From Pseudomonas jinjuensis (GTDB lineage: Bacteria > Pseudomonadota > Gammaproteobacteria > Pseudomonadales > Pseudomonadaceae): a DNA stretch of 64,000 bases. The notes beneath the pieces were generated by a model. It made no database searches. It saw nothing but the letters and a program-made list of their open reading frames with translations, and had not been told where the DNA came from. The first letter of the stretch is position 1. Each line of letters begins with the position of its first letter. The stretch lies in assembly GCF_900103845.1 (NCBI RefSeq), contig NZ_FNIJ01000007.1, positions 247,141 to 311,140 on the forward strand, given 5' to 3'. Position numbers and translations under genes: made by a program. Positions 24,068-36,547 of this stretch are shown one piece after another.

Positions 24068-25246
24068 CTAGCGCTCGATAGCCAGCGCCACGCCCTGGCC
24101 GCCGCCGATGCACAGGGTCGCCAGGCCCTTCTTCGCGTCGCGGCGGATCATCTCGTGCAGCAGGGTCACCAGCACGCGGCAGCCGGAAGCGCCGATCGGG
24201 TGGCCGAGGGCGATGGCGCCGCCGTTGACGTTCACTTTCGCAGCGTCCCAGCCGAGTTCCTTGCCGACCGACAGGGCCTGGGCGGCGAAGGCTTCGTTGG
24301 CCTCGATCAGGTCGAGGTCGTCCAGCGACCAGCCGGCCTTTTCCAGGCAACGGCGGGTGGCGGATACCGGGCCGATGCCCATGATCGACGGATCGACGCC
24401 GGCATTGGCGTAGGCGGCGATCCTGGCCAGCACCGGCAGGCCCAGTTGCCCGGCCTTGCGTGCGCTCATCAGCAGCACCGCGGCGGCGCCGTCGTTGAGG
24501 GTCGAGGCGTTGCCGGCGGTGACGCTGCCGTCCTTCCTGAACGCCGGCTTCAGCTTGGCCAGGGACTCGGCGGTGGTGCCGGCGCGGACCTGCTCGTCGG
24601 TGTCGAAGGCCAGCGGCTCGCCCTTGCGCTGCGGGATCAGGATCGGGGTGATCTCGTCCCTGAAGCGGCCGGCCTCGATGGCGGCTGCTGCCTTGCGCTG
24701 GGATTCGGCGGCGAAGGCGTCCTGCTCTTCGCGGCTGAGGCCGTACTTCTCCACCAGGTTCTCGGCGGTGATGCCCATGTGGTAGTCGTTGAAGGCGTCC
24801 CACAGGCCGTCGTTGATCATGCTGTCGACCATCTTCGCGTGGCCCATGCGCAAGCCGGTGCGTGCTCCGGGCATGACGTAGGGCGCCAGGCTCATGCTCT
24901 CCTGGCCACCGGCGATGATCGCCTCGGCGTCGCCGCAGCGGATCGCCTGGGCGGCCAGGTGCAGCGCCTTGAGGCCGGAGCCGCAGACCTTGTTGACGGT
25001 CATCGCCGGCACGCCGACCGGCAGGCCGGCCTTGATCGCGGCCTGGCGCGCCGGGTTCTGGCCGGCGCCGGCGGTGAGGGTCTGGCCGAGGATCACTTCG
25101 TCCAGCTGCTCGGCGGCGAGGCCGGTCTGTTCGAGCAGGCGGCGAATGACCGCGGCGCCCAGTTCCGCAGCCGGAATGGACGACAGGGAGCCCTGGAAGC
25201 TGCCGATGGCGGTGCGGGTGGCAGCGACGATAACGACTTCTTGCAT
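24068..25246 (-). CDS. Acetyl-CoA C-acetyltransferase (thiolase)
   Basis: Degradative/biosynthetic thiolase condensing two acetyl-CoA to acetoacetyl-CoA or the reverse. At 392 residues, all catalytic elements are present: nucleophile C88 in [12 protein letters not shown], His in [15 protein letters not shown] and the second Cys in [10 protein letters not shown], plus NEAFAAQ. The length and the C88 context fit the AtoB/PhaA acetoacetyl-CoA class rather than FadA. It is flanked by unrelated genes with 89- and 161-bp gaps, so it is probably monocistronic; no ketone-body or PHB genes are next to it. I do not recall a thiolase at this place in P. aeruginosa PAO1. Confidence 0.93.
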   Translation of the reverse strand: MQEVVIVAATRTAIGSFQGSLSSIPAAELGAAVIRRLLEQTGLAAEQLDEVILGQTLTAGAGQNPARQAAIKAGLPVGVPAMTVNKVCGSGLKALHLAAQAIRCGDAEAIIAGGQESMSLAPYVMPGARTGLRMGHAKMVDSMINDGLWDAFNDYHMGITAENLVEKYGLSREEQDAFAAESQRKAAAAIEAGRFRDEITPILIPQRKGEPLAFDTDEQVRAGTTAESLAKLKPAFRKDGSVTAGNASTLNDGAAAVLLMSARKAGQLGLPVLARIAAYANAGVDPSIMGIGPVSATRRCLEKAGWSLDDLDLIEANEAFAAQALSVGKELGWDAAKVNVNGGAIALGHPIGASGCRVLVTLLHEMIRRDAKKGLATLCIGGGQGVALAIER

Positions 25247-25335
25247 GACGCAGGTCCTCTGGAGGAATGACGCGAGACAGGCATGGTGACACAGGCAGGG
25301 GAGCGCGGCACCACTCCAGGTGAGGGGCGGCGCCG

Positions 25336-26214
25336 TCAGCGCAGCGGCGGCAGGCCCATGCGCCGCCTGGCCCGGTGCAGCGAGCCGTTGCGCACGGCCC
25401 AGCGCAGCAGGGGCACGCTGCGCCTGACGCTGGCGCGGATCAGCTGGCGCTGCACGGTGTTCATGCTCAGGCCGAGCATGTCGCCGGCCCAGTCCGGCAG
25501 CAGGTCGATGCCGGCGCGCAGCATCAGGGCGCCGAAGGGGCGGGCGAAGTGGCTCGGCGCCGGGGCATCGAGCAGCACCTCGACGACTTCGCGGGTGCGC
25601 TCGTCGCAGTGCAGCTGGGGGCGCATGTCCTGCAGGTAGTCGGCGACCTGCTGGCGACTCCGCGGCACGTTGCGCGCGCCGAGGCGTTCGGCGACCAGGG
25701 CGATCTCGTCGTAGTAGCGGTCCTGCTCGCTGCCCGGCAGGTCCGGGTTGAGGTAGCGCAGGTGCGACTTGAGGAAGCAGCTCACCTCGGCGACGTGGAC
25801 CCAGGTCAGCAGGTCCGGATCGCTGGCGGAATAGGCGCGGCCGTCGGGCAGGGTGCCGTGCACGTTGTCGTGGATGCGCCGCACGCGGTCGATCAGCTTC
25901 TCCGCGTCGGCGCGCGGGCCATAGGTGGTGGCGGAGATGAACTGGCCGGTGCGGCGCAGGCGGCCGAGCATGTCGGCGCGGAAGTTGGAGTGGTCCCAGA
26001 CGCCGCCGAGGGCCAGCGGATGCAGCATCTGCAGGAGCAGCGCGCTGACCCCGCCGATCAGCATCGAGCTGAAGTCGCCGTGCACCTTCCAGCAGGCCGA
26101 ATCCGGCCCGAACAGTCCGGGGTCGCCCTTGGGCGATTCGAAATCGACTCCGCCGAGGGCGAGGCCGGTCAGGCTCAGCACCTGGCTTTCGATGTGACGG
26201 CGAATGCTTTCCAT
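25336..26214 (-). CDS. DUF2236 (MpaB-type oxygenase family) protein
   Basis: A 292-residue protein of the DUF2236 family, which includes the heme-containing latex-clearing protein Lcp and fungal MpaB. Visible family features are [36 protein letters not shown] with candidate heme-ligand histidines, and the T-W-V-H-V-A segment ([17 protein letters not shown]). The C-terminus is strongly basic ([10 protein letters not shown]). There is no signal peptide, so it is probably cytoplasmic. The substrate is unknown. It stands alone between the thiolase and acs genes on the same strand. Confidence 0.8.
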   Translation of the reverse strand: MESIRRHIESQVLSLTGLALGGVDFESPKGDPGLFGPDSACWKVHGDFSSMLIGGVSALLLQMLHPLALGGVWDHSNFRADMLGRLRRTGQFISATTYGPRADAEKLIDRVRRIHDNVHGTLPDGRAYSASDPDLLTWVHVAEVSCFLKSHLRYLNPDLPGSEQDRYYDEIALVAERLGARNVPRSRQQVADYLQDMRPQLHCDERTREVVEVLLDAPAPSHFARPFGALMLRAGIDLLPDWAGDMLGLSMNTVQRQLIRASVRRSVPLLRWAVRNGSLHRARRRMGLPPLR

Positions 26215-26226
26215 GGCGAATAGCTT

Positions 26227-26309
26227 CGAGCTTCAGGCGGAAAGCTGCAAGTTAGAGCGCACAGACAACTGTAACCTCTTGCTTGCCGCTTGCCGCTGAA
26301 GCTTGTCGC
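26227..26309 (-). terminator. Imperfect long inverted repeat downstream of acs
   Basis: The acs-DUF2236 gap (about 100 bp) contains AGCTTCAG/CTGAAGCT-type complementary arms rich in GCTTGC, about 50 bp apart. It is a possible transcript end for acs; pairing is imperfect and there is no T-tract. Confidence 0.35.
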
Positions 26310-26318
26310 CAGGGCCGG

Positions 26319-28256
<1,938 letters not shown>

Positions 28257-28359
28257 GACTGCTTCCTTGTTTTTGTGAGTGCGCAGGAATGGAGGTCTGG
28301 ACCAAGACTGGTCCAATGCGGGGATGTGTTCAAGTGCCGGAGGGGCGAACGGGGCTGGT

Positions 28360-28396
28360 AACGAAGAGCCCGGCGCGGGGCCGGGCTCTGTCGTTG
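28360..28396 (-). terminator. Hairpin downstream of pgi
   Basis: AACGA-AGAGCCCGGC and its near-perfect complement GCCGGGCTCT-GTCGTT form a 14-16 bp arm just after the pgi stop; there is no T-run beyond the stem. Confidence 0.6.
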
Positions 28397-28406
28397 CGTA
28401 TCGGGT

Positions 28407-30071
28407 TCAGCCGCGATGCCGCCCGCGGAAGTAGTCGATCAGCCCTTGGGTGGACGCATCCTCGGCTGCAGAGTCCTCGCTGCCCACCAGGCGCCCGTAG
28501 ACGCCCTTGCCCAGTTCCTTGCCCAGCTCCACGCCCCACTGGTCGAAGGCGTTGATGCCCCACAGCACGCTCTGCACGTAGACCTTGTGCTCGTACATGG
28601 CGATCAGCGCGCCGAGGCGGCGGGGGCTGATGCGTTCCATCACCAGGGTGTTGCTCGGGCGATTGCCGGGGATCACCTTGTGCGGCGCCAGGCGCTGCAC
28701 CTCGGCCTCGTCCAGGCCGCCGGCGCGCAGTTCGGCCTCGGCCTCGGCGCGGGTCTTGCCGAGCATCAGCGCCTGGCTCTGCGACAGGCAGTTGGCGTAC
28801 AGCCACTGGTGATGATCGGCCACCGGGTTGTAGCTCGACACCGGGACGATGAAGTCGGCCGGGATCAGGTGCGTGCCCTGGTGCAGCAACTGGTGGTAGG
28901 CGTGCTGGCCGTTGCAGCCGACGCCGCCCCAGATCACCGGGCCGGTGCCGGCGGAAACCGGGGTGCCGTCCTGGCGCACGCTCTTGCCGTTGGACTCCAT
29001 GTCCAGCTGCTGCAGGTGGTCGGTGATGTTCCGCAGGTAGTAGTCGTAGGGCAGGATCGCATGGCTGCGCGCGCCCCAGAAGTCGCCGTACCAGACGCCG
29101 AGCAGGGCCAGCAGCATCGGGATGTTGCCGGCGAAGGGCGCGGTGAGGAAGTGCTGGTCCATGCTGTGGGCGCCGGACAGCAGTTCCTTGAAGTTGGAGA
29201 TGCCGATGGACATGGCGATCGGCAGGCCGATGGCCGACCATAGCGAATAGCGCCCGCCGACCCAGTCCCACATCGGGAACACGTTTTCCGGACGGATGCC
29301 GAAGGACGCCGCGGCCTCGCGGTTGCTCGATACCGCGATGAAGTGGCGGTACAGCTCGGCCTCGTTGCCGCCCATGGCCAGGTACCAGGCGCGCGCGGCC
29401 TGGGCATTCTTCAGGGTTTCCAGGGTGCCGAAGGACTTCGAGGACACGATGAACAGCGTGGTCTCGGCGCTCAGGCGCGAGGCCAGTTCGCGGAATTCGC
29501 TGCCGTCGATGTTCGCCAGGTAGTGACAGCGCACGCCCTTCTGGGCGAACGGCAGCAGCGCCTCGGAGACCAGTTGCGGGCCGAGGAAGGAGCCGCCGAT
29601 GCCGATGTTCACCACGTCGGTGATCGGCTTCTCGGTATAGCCGCGCCACAGCCCGTTGTGCACCGCGCCGACCAGCTCGGTGATCTGGTGCAGCACGCGA
29701 TGGACTTCCGGCATCACGTCGACGCCATCGACCAGCACCTTGTCGCCTATCGGCCGGCGCAGCGCGGTGTGCAGCACCGGACGGCGCTCGGAGGCGTTGA
29801 TCACCTCGCCGCGGAACATCGCCTGGATCGCCTCGTCGAGATGCGCTTCCTTGGCCAGCGCCACCAGCAGGTCGAGGGTGTCGGTACGGATCAGGTTCTT
29901 CGAGAAGTCGAGGAACAGGCCGCAGGCGCTGATGGAGAAGCGCTGGAAGCGCTTGGGATCTTCGGCGAACGCCTGGCGCATGCTGAAGTTCTGCAGATCC
30001 TGGCGGTGCGCGGTGAGCGCCTGCCAGCTACCGAGGCGGGTTGCATCCAGCGGGGTGAGGTGATGTTCCAT
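28407..30071 (-). CDS. pgi: Glucose-6-phosphate isomerase
   Basis: Interconverts glucose-6-phosphate and fructose-6-phosphate; pseudomonads use it mainly in the gluconeogenic or cyclic Entner-Doudoroff direction. The 554 residues match P. aeruginosa. Family signatures [45 protein letters not shown] and the C-terminal [17 protein letters not shown] are present. It lies 76 bp downstream of panD with a shared bidirectional terminator between, so transcription is separate. Confidence 0.98.
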   Translation of the reverse strand: MEHHLTPLDATRLGSWQALTAHRQDLQNFSMRQAFAEDPKRFQRFSISACGLFLDFSKNLIRTDTLDLLVALAKEAHLDEAIQAMFRGEVINASERRPVLHTALRRPIGDKVLVDGVDVMPEVHRVLHQITELVGAVHNGLWRGYTEKPITDVVNIGIGGSFLGPQLVSEALLPFAQKGVRCHYLANIDGSEFRELASRLSAETTLFIVSSKSFGTLETLKNAQAARAWYLAMGGNEAELYRHFIAVSSNREAAASFGIRPENVFPMWDWVGGRYSLWSAIGLPIAMSIGISNFKELLSGAHSMDQHFLTAPFAGNIPMLLALLGVWYGDFWGARSHAILPYDYYLRNITDHLQQLDMESNGKSVRQDGTPVSAGTGPVIWGGVGCNGQHAYHQLLHQGTHLIPADFIVPVSSYNPVADHHQWLYANCLSQSQALMLGKTRAEAEAELRAGGLDEAEVQRLAPHKVIPGNRPSNTLVMERISPRRLGALIAMYEHKVYVQSVLWGINAFDQWGVELGKELGKGVYGRLVGSEDSAAEDASTQGLIDYFRGRHRG

Positions 30072-30111
30072 GTGATACCTGCGGAAGGGCTGTAACGGTG
30101 TTTCGAAAGCA

Positions 30112-30139
30112 AAAAAGCCCGGAGGGTTCCGGGCTTTTT
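30112..30139 (-). terminator. Rho-independent terminator of panD
   Basis: AAAAGCCCGG-AACCCT-CCGGGCTTTT stem in front of pgi, with T-runs on both strands; it ends the panD transcript on the - strand. Confidence 0.85.
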
Positions 30140-30147
30140 CCAGTGGA

Positions 30148-30528
30148 TCAGGCGACCTGCACCGGGATGGCGTTGCTGGTGTGGCTCAACTGGTTGCCCG
30201 GCGCCATGTAGAGCATGCGCGGCTGGTAGTTGGCCAGCTCGGCCTCGCTGTACTGCGCGTAGGCGCAGATGATCACGCGGTCGCCAACCTTGGCCTTGTG
30301 CGCCGCGGCGCCGTTCACCGAGATCATGCGCGAGCCTTCCTCGGCGCGGATCGCGTAGGTGGTGAAGCGCTCGCCGTTGTCGACGTTGTAGATCTGGATC
30401 TGTTCGTACTCGCGGATACCGGAGAGGTCCAGCCATTCGCCGTCGATGGCGCAGGAGCCTTCATAGTCGAGCACGGCATGGGTGACTTCGGCGCGGTGCA
30501 GTTTGGCCTTGAGCATGATGGCATGCAT
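30148..30528 (-). CDS. panD: Aspartate 1-decarboxylase (pyruvoyl, self-processing)
   Basis: Makes beta-alanine from aspartate for pantothenate. The 126-residue proenzyme cleaves itself between G24 and S25 in [10 protein letters not shown] to create the pyruvoyl group; this site and the catalytic GERFTTYAI segment are intact. It starts at [13 protein letters not shown] behind an AGGAG site (GAAGAGGAGCCCCGTC). It follows panC by about 77 bp on the same strand, so pantothenate synthesis genes panB, panC and panD are adjacent here. Confidence 0.97.
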   Translation of the reverse strand: MHAIMLKAKLHRAEVTHAVLDYEGSCAIDGEWLDLSGIREYEQIQIYNVDNGERFTTYAIRAEEGSRMISVNGAAAHKAKVGDRVIICAYAQYSEAELANYQPRMLYMAPGNQLSHTSNAIPVQVA

Positions 30529-30605
30529 GACGGGGCTCCTCTTCTTTTGGTGGCGGCACGGGGGTGGCTGGGTGTTACCGAGGCCCGGGCGGGCCTCGTG
30601 TCGGG

Positions 30606-31457
30606 TTAGTCGAGCTGCAGCGCGAGATTGTCGATCAGGCGGGTGCTGCCGAGGAAGGCTGCTGCCAGGATGACCAGTTGCCTGTCTTCGGCACGGGCCG
30701 GCTTGAGGCCGACGGCTTCGCGGATTTCCAGGTAGTCGACGCGCAGGCCGGCCGCTTCGATCTGCTGGCGGCCGTCGGCGATCAGCTGCACGAAGTCGCG
30801 CTCGCCGGCCTGCAGGCGCGAGCCGAGCTGCTTCAGGGTGCGCTGGATCACCGGGGCGACGGCGCGCTGGTCTTCGTTCAGGTAGCCGTTGCGCGAGGAC
30901 AGCGCCAGGCCGTCCTCGGCGCGCACGGTGGGCTCGCCGAAGATCTGCACGGGAATGTTCAGGTCGCGCACCAGCTTGCGGATCACCGCCAGTTGCTGGA
31001 AGTCCTTCTCGCCGAACAGCGCCATGTCCGGCTGCACCATGTTCAGCAGCTTGCAGACCACGGTGGCGACGCCGTCGAAATGGCCGGGGCGGCTGGCGCC
31101 GCACATGCCCTCGGAAACGCCGGGCACGCTGATGATGGTCTGGCCGTCGTTGCCGTCCGGGTACATCTCCTCGACGCCCGGGGCGAACAGCAGGTGGCAG
31201 CCGGCTTCGAGCAGCTTTTCCTGGTCGGCGGCGAGGGTGCGCGGATACTTGTCCAGGTCCTCGCTGGGGCCGAACTGCAGCGGGTTGACGAAGATGCTGG
31301 CGACCACGAAGTCGGCGCGCTGGCCGGCCTTGGCGACCAGTGCGGCGTGCCCGGCGTGCAGGTTGCCCATGGTCGGCACCAGGGCGATGCGCTTGCCTTC
31401 TCCGCGCGCGCGGGCGATGGCGGCGCGCAGTTCGCGGACGGTCTTGACTGTGTTCAT
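30606..31457 (-). CDS. panC: Pantothenate synthetase (pantoate--beta-alanine ligase)
   Basis: Joins pantoate (from the PanB product) to beta-alanine (from PanD) using ATP. The 283 residues start [14 protein letters not shown]; nucleotidyltransferase motifs [15 protein letters not shown] and FGEKDFQQL and the pantoate-loop signature ALSSRNGYL are present. The ATG overlaps the panB stop by four bases, with GAGGAGAAT upstream inside panB, so panB and panC are translationally coupled. Confidence 0.98.
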   Translation of the reverse strand: MNTVKTVRELRAAIARARGEGKRIALVPTMGNLHAGHAALVAKAGQRADFVVASIFVNPLQFGPSEDLDKYPRTLAADQEKLLEAGCHLLFAPGVEEMYPDGNDGQTIISVPGVSEGMCGASRPGHFDGVATVVCKLLNMVQPDMALFGEKDFQQLAVIRKLVRDLNIPVQIFGEPTVRAEDGLALSSRNGYLNEDQRAVAPVIQRTLKQLGSRLQAGERDFVQLIADGRQQIEAAGLRVDYLEIREAVGLKPARAEDRQLVILAAAFLGSTRLIDNLALQLD

Positions 31458-32254
31458 GAGGAGAATCCGTGTTCGGGGCCCGGGAAGCTGCCGTCTTTCA
31501 CGGCCTTGACGTAGGCGGCCATGGCCGAGGCGATGTCCGGCTGGCCTTCCATGAAGTTCCTGACGAATTTCGGGCTGCGGCCGGACAGCGACAGGCCGAG
31601 CATGTCGTGCATCACCAGCACCTGGCCGTCGGTGCCGTTGCCGGCGCCGATGCCGATCACCGGGATCTTCACCGCTTCGCTGATTTCCTGGGCCAGCGCC
31701 GAGGGCACGCATTCCAGCAGCAGCATGGCGGCGCCGGCCTGTTCCAGGGCGATGGCGTCGGCGCGCAGCTGGCGCGCCTGGGCTTCCTGGCGGCCCTGGA
31801 CCTTGAAGCCGCCGAACAGGTTCACCGACTGCGGGGTCAGGCCGAGGTGCGCGCACACCGGCACGCCCATCTGCGCCAGGCGGATGATCGGCTCGGCCAG
31901 CCAGGCGCCGCCTTCCAGCTTGACCATCTGCGCGCCGGCCTGCATGACCGCGACCGAGTCGGCCAGGGTCTGCTGCAGCGAGGTGGCGGAGGAGAACGGC
32001 AGGTCGGTGAGGATCAGCGAGCCCTTGTTGCCGCGCTTCACGCAGGCGGTGTGGTAGGCCATTTCGCCGACCGTCACCGGCAGGGTGCTGTCATGACCTT
32101 GCAGCACCATGCCCAGGGAATCGCCGATGAGCAGAACGTCGGCTCCCGCCGTGCTCGCGATATGCGCGAATGTCGCATCGTAGGCCGTCAGCATGGCGAT
32201 CTTTTCGCCGCTCTGCTTCATGCCCTGCAGGGTGGTCAAGGTTACATCAGGCAT
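31454..32254 (-). CDS. panB: 3-methyl-2-oxobutanoate hydroxymethyltransferase
   Basis: First committed step to pantoate: transfers a hydroxymethyl group from methylene-THF to ketoisovalerate (an intermediate of the IlvC pathway at about 62 kb). The 266 residues start at [13 protein letters not shown] with GAGGAAC eight bases upstream; an upstream ATG would add 14 residues and is not supported. Motifs [29 protein letters not shown] and [20 protein letters not shown] are complete. It lies 174 bp after folK, with coupled panC downstream. Confidence 0.97.
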   Translation of the reverse strand: MPDVTLTTLQGMKQSGEKIAMLTAYDATFAHIASTAGADVLLIGDSLGMVLQGHDSTLPVTVGEMAYHTACVKRGNKGSLILTDLPFSSATSLQQTLADSVAVMQAGAQMVKLEGGAWLAEPIIRLAQMGVPVCAHLGLTPQSVNLFGGFKVQGRQEAQARQLRADAIALEQAGAAMLLLECVPSALAQEISEAVKIPVIGIGAGNGTDGQVLVMHDMLGLSLSGRSPKFVRNFMEGQPDIASAMAAYVKAVKDGSFPGPEHGFSS

Positions 32255-32428
32255 CAAAGTGTTCCTCGTAACAGGCCATGTGCGACATTTTTTCACATTG
32301 CCTGGTTAGGCCGGTTCTGCGCCGGCGCATGGCAAACGGGCACTTATAGTCCTGATGGGGGGACCCGAAGTCAATTACGGGGTGTTACCGGACTGTTACT
32401 GAGCAACCCGTTCGTCGCCCAGTGCTGT

Positions 32429-32917
32429 TCATCCGGGCAATCGCTCGATTCCTTCGAACGGACAGGCGGCCAGCATCTCCGCCAGCATCCGGCCGTCCGC
32501 CAGGCGCAGGTCCGGGGCCAGGTCGGCCAGTGGGTAGAGCACGAAGGCGCGCGCCTGCATGTGGTAGTGCGGCACGCGCAGGCGCGGCTCGTCGATCAGC
32601 CGCTCGCCGAACAGCAGGATGTCCAGGTCCAGCGTGCGCGGGCCCCAGCGTTCGTCCTTGCGGACCCGGCCCTGTTCCAGCTCGATCTTCTGCAGCGCGT
32701 CGAGCAGTTGCAGCGGCTCCAGCCCGGTATCCAGCGCGGCGACGGCGTTGACGTAGCGCGGCTGGTCCGGCGGACCGAGCGGATCGCTGGCGTAGAGCGG
32801 GGAAACGCCGGCCAGACGGCAGCCGGGGAGGGCGCCGATGGCGTCCAGGGCGGTTTCCAGTTGGCGGCGCGGCTCGGCGAGGTTGCTGCCGAGGCCGATG
32901 TAGACGCGCTCGCTCAT
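32429..32917 (-). CDS. folK: 6-hydroxymethyl-dihydropterin pyrophosphokinase
   Basis: Transfers pyrophosphate from ATP to hydroxymethyl-dihydropterin, feeding FolP. The 162 residues have family motifs YIGLGSNL, SPLYASDPLGPPDQP and the Mg-ATP motif RWGPRTLDLDILLFG. Its ATG overlaps the pcnB stop by four bases (ATGA), so it is translated from the pcnB transcript. The pcnB-folK-panB-panC order is conserved in gammaproteobacteria. Confidence 0.97.
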   Translation of the reverse strand: MSERVYIGLGSNLAEPRRQLETALDAIGALPGCRLAGVSPLYASDPLGPPDQPRYVNAVAALDTGLEPLQLLDALQKIELEQGRVRKDERWGPRTLDLDILLFGERLIDEPRLRVPHYHMQARAFVLYPLADLAPDLRLADGRMLAEMLAACPFEGIERLPG

Positions 32918-34314
32918 TCGTCAGCGGCTCCCTCGCCGGCACCGCGCGGGCCGCGACGCCGGCGATTGCCGCCGCGACGGCGCTTGCGCGGGGCCGCGCC
33001 GTCTTCCTGGCTGGCGAGGCCGCGGATCATGCCGCGGCGTTCGCTGTCGCTGGCGTCCTGGTAGTCGGTCCACCAGTCGCCGAGGCCGCCGGTTTCCTCG
33101 CCGGCGCTCTCGCGCAGCAGGAGGAAGTCATAGCCGGCGCGGAAACGCGGGTTTTCCAGCAGCAGGTCGGCGCGCTTGCCCTGGCGGCGCGGCAGGCGTT
33201 CCTGCATGTCCCAGATCTCGCGGATCGGGATGGTGAAGCGCTTGGGAATCGCGGTGCGCTGGCACTGCTGGTAGACGATGTCCTGGGCCGCCTCCTGCAT
33301 CGCCGGGATCGGCGGCATGCCGCGCTCCTGCAGCTGCAGCACGCGCGCGGGCAGGGCCGGCCAGAGCAGGGCGGCGAAGAGGAACGCCGGTGTTACCGGC
33401 TTGCCCTGGTGGATGCGCGCATCGGTATTGGCCAGCGCCTGGCGGATCAGCTTGCCGGTGTATTCGGGATCGCGTTCCAGGGCCTTGGCGCTGGCCGGGA
33501 ACAGCGGGGCGAACAGGTCGTACTCGACCAGCAGTTCGAAGGTGCGCTCGGCATGGCCGCTGAGGAACAGCTTGAGCACTTCGTCGAACAGCCGCGCCGA
33601 GGGGATTTCCCGCAGCAGGTGGGCCAGGCGGCGGATCGGCTCGGCGCTGTGCTTCTCGATCTCGAAGTCGAGCTTCGCCGCGAAGCGCACCGCCCGCAGC
33701 ATGCGCACCGGGTCTTCGAGGTAACGCTGCTCGGGCGTGCCGATCAGGCGCACCAGGCGGTTGCGGATGTCGCGCACGCCGCTGGCGTAGTCGAGGATGC
33801 GTTCGTTGGTGACGTCGAAGTACAGCGCGTTGATGGTGAAGTCGCGGCGCTGGGCATCGTCTTCCAGGGTGCCGTAGACGTTGTCGCGGAGGATGCGTCC
33901 GGCCTCGTTGCGCGACGCCTTGCTGCTGTCGCCGTCCTCGTCGTCCTGCGGATGGTGGGCGCGGAAGGTGGCGACCTCGATGATCTCGCGGCCGAAATGC
34001 ACATGCACCAGCTTGAAGCGGCGGCCGATCACCCGCGCATTGCGGAATTCGGCGCGGACCTGCTCGGGCGTGGCGCTGGTGGCCACGTCGAAATCCTTCG
34101 GCGGGATGCCGAGCAGCGGGTCGCGCACGCCGCCGCCGACGATGTAGGCCAGGTAGCCGGCCTTCTGCAGGCGCTCCACCACGTTCACCGCGTTGCGGCT
34201 GAACTGCTCGCGCCGCAGCGCATGCTGGTGATTGCTGAAGACTTCCGGGGTAGTGCGGATGGCGCGCTGGCGGCGCAGCGGGGAACGGATGGACTGGATC
34301 AGCTTTTTCAGCAT
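32914..34314 (-). CDS. pcnB: Poly(A) polymerase I
   Basis: Adds poly(A) tails that speed RNA decay by PNPase and relatives. The 466 residues start MLKKLIQSIRSPLRR. The nucleotidyltransferase core has IVGGGVRDPLLGIPPKDFDVATSA (given here in part: GGGVRD and the DFDV catalytic Asp pair) and RRDFTINAL; the C-terminus is a basic Arg/Gly-rich tail (RKRRRGGNRRRRGP) for RNA binding. No good ribosome binding site precedes the ATG, which fits the low expression known for pcnB. The frame stays open upstream, so a longer form cannot be excluded. It is first of pcnB-folK-panB-panC. Confidence 0.94.
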   Translation of the reverse strand: MLKKLIQSIRSPLRRQRAIRTTPEVFSNHQHALRREQFSRNAVNVVERLQKAGYLAYIVGGGVRDPLLGIPPKDFDVATSATPEQVRAEFRNARVIGRRFKLVHVHFGREIIEVATFRAHHPQDDEDGDSSKASRNEAGRILRDNVYGTLEDDAQRRDFTINALYFDVTNERILDYASGVRDIRNRLVRLIGTPEQRYLEDPVRMLRAVRFAAKLDFEIEKHSAEPIRRLAHLLREIPSARLFDEVLKLFLSGHAERTFELLVEYDLFAPLFPASAKALERDPEYTGKLIRQALANTDARIHQGKPVTPAFLFAALLWPALPARVLQLQERGMPPIPAMQEAAQDIVYQQCQRTAIPKRFTIPIREIWDMQERLPRRQGKRADLLLENPRFRAGYDFLLLRESAGEETGGLGDWWTDYQDASDSERRGMIRGLASQEDGAAPRKRRRGGNRRRRGPRGAGEGAADE

Positions 34315-34490
34315 GGATGCACTAATCGGAAGCTTGTTGGATTGGGTTGCACGCTGGCGGCTCCGTGGCGATCGTGAGCGGGATGAGCTCGTATCGTCTG
34401 CCGTACCGCTTGCACGAGCAAGTGCGAGCGTGCCTCTCGGCAACCAATGGCGGCGTGTTCTATGCCGGCAAACGGCGCAGATTCTAGCAT

Positions 34491-34499
34491 CCGGGGCGG
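34491..34499 (-). promoter_or_regulatory. Possible extended -10 promoter of pcnB
   Basis: TGCTAGAAT on the - strand about 175 bp before pcnB; no convincing -35. Confidence 0.3.
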
Positions 34500-34560
34500 A
34501 GATGGTGAACGAAAGCGGGAAATGCGGGGTAGGAAAGCGGCGGGGGAGGCAGAAGCTACT

Positions 34561-34925
34561 GGGGGAGCCGAAGCTCCCCCCCAAATAGGTGCGTGCTTTT
34601 ATTTTTATTATTTGCCGGGCTTGTTGTTCTTGTTTGTCTACCCGTCCCGCGAGGCCAGTCGCCTCGGGGTTCCCCAGTTGTGGGGATGTGAATAGTTAAC
34701 GGATTGCTTTGGTCGCTGAGCTACGGCGATCTTGCGATCCAACCAGTTTCGTCGCTGCCTCGGGGCAGTTTTATTGTTCTTCGACTGGTTGCGGGATTGC
34801 TCCCGGCTTTCACCCTTCTCCAAGGGAATCAGTTAGCTGCGCCTCCGCGATTTTGTTTTTGTTGTGCTGGAGTCGATACGTGTTGTTTTTATTGTCTTGT
34901 CTGTCGCTTGTTATTGTTGTTGTGC
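34561..34925 (-). ncRNA. crcZ: CrcZ, Hfq/Crc-titrating small RNA
   Basis: CrcZ sequesters the Hfq/Crc catabolite-repression complex through many A-rich (AAnAAnAA) sites. The predicted RNA starts GCACAACAACAATAACAAGC about 12 nt after a sigma-54 promoter and carries at least five A-rich motifs (for example AATAAAAACAACA, AACAAAAACAAAA, AAGAACAATAAAA, AACAAGAACAACAA and AAATAATAAAAATAAAA) spaced along 365 nt. The predicted 3' end is the stem-loop GGGGGAGC-TTCG-GCTCCCCC, which lacks a clear T-run, so the end is approximate. The location between cbrB and pcnB is the known one. The composition (A-rich, low GC) differs sharply from the surroundings. Confidence 0.93.
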
Positions 34926-34936
34926 CAATACAGTAA

Positions 34937-34952
34937 GCAGGTGGCGTGCCAA
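34937..34952 (-). promoter_or_regulatory. Sigma-54 promoter of crcZ
   Basis: TTGGCACGCCACCTGC on the - strand: GG and GC elements are 12 bp apart (the RpoN -24/-12 pattern). Confidence 0.88.
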
Positions 34953-35011
34953 CTTTTTGAAATCCTTTATTTTCAATGGCTTGCGAGGAGTGGGTGGTTC
35001 CGTGAGGGCAC

Positions 35012-35047
35012 AAAAAAGCCGGGTTCCCGTTACCGATGAACCCGGCT
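35012..35047 (-). terminator. Rho-independent terminator of cbrB
   Basis: AGCCGGGTTC / GAACCCGGCT stem with an 11-nt loop and a six-T run; it lies between the CbrB sites and the crcZ promoter. Confidence 0.85.
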
Positions 35048-35049
35048 TC

Positions 35050-35088
35050 TGTTACGGCGCATGTCCGCGGTAACAGCTTGGCACGCTG

Positions 35089-35092
<4 letters not shown>
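35050..35092 (-). promoter_or_regulatory. CbrB activator sites for crcZ
   Basis: TGTTAC-N14-GTAACA (35050-35075) is the recalled CbrB upstream activating sequence, about 140 bp before the crcZ start. A further TGTTAC half-site at 35087-35092 overlaps the cbrB stop codon. Confidence 0.75.
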
Positions 35093-36522
<1,430 letters not shown>

Positions 36523-36547
36523 TTATTCAGCTCTCTCGACGTGCTCG

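Noticed and set aside
23907..25292. DUF748 protein with about 460 additional N-terminal residues
   Set aside because: The extension is a shadow of the thiolase gene on the same strand in another frame; the membrane helix after MSKGLKRF marks the real start.
34504..34823. Small open frames within and beside crcZ
   Set aside because: They coincide with the A-rich sRNA and its flanks, lack ribosome binding sites and have no similarity to known proteins.
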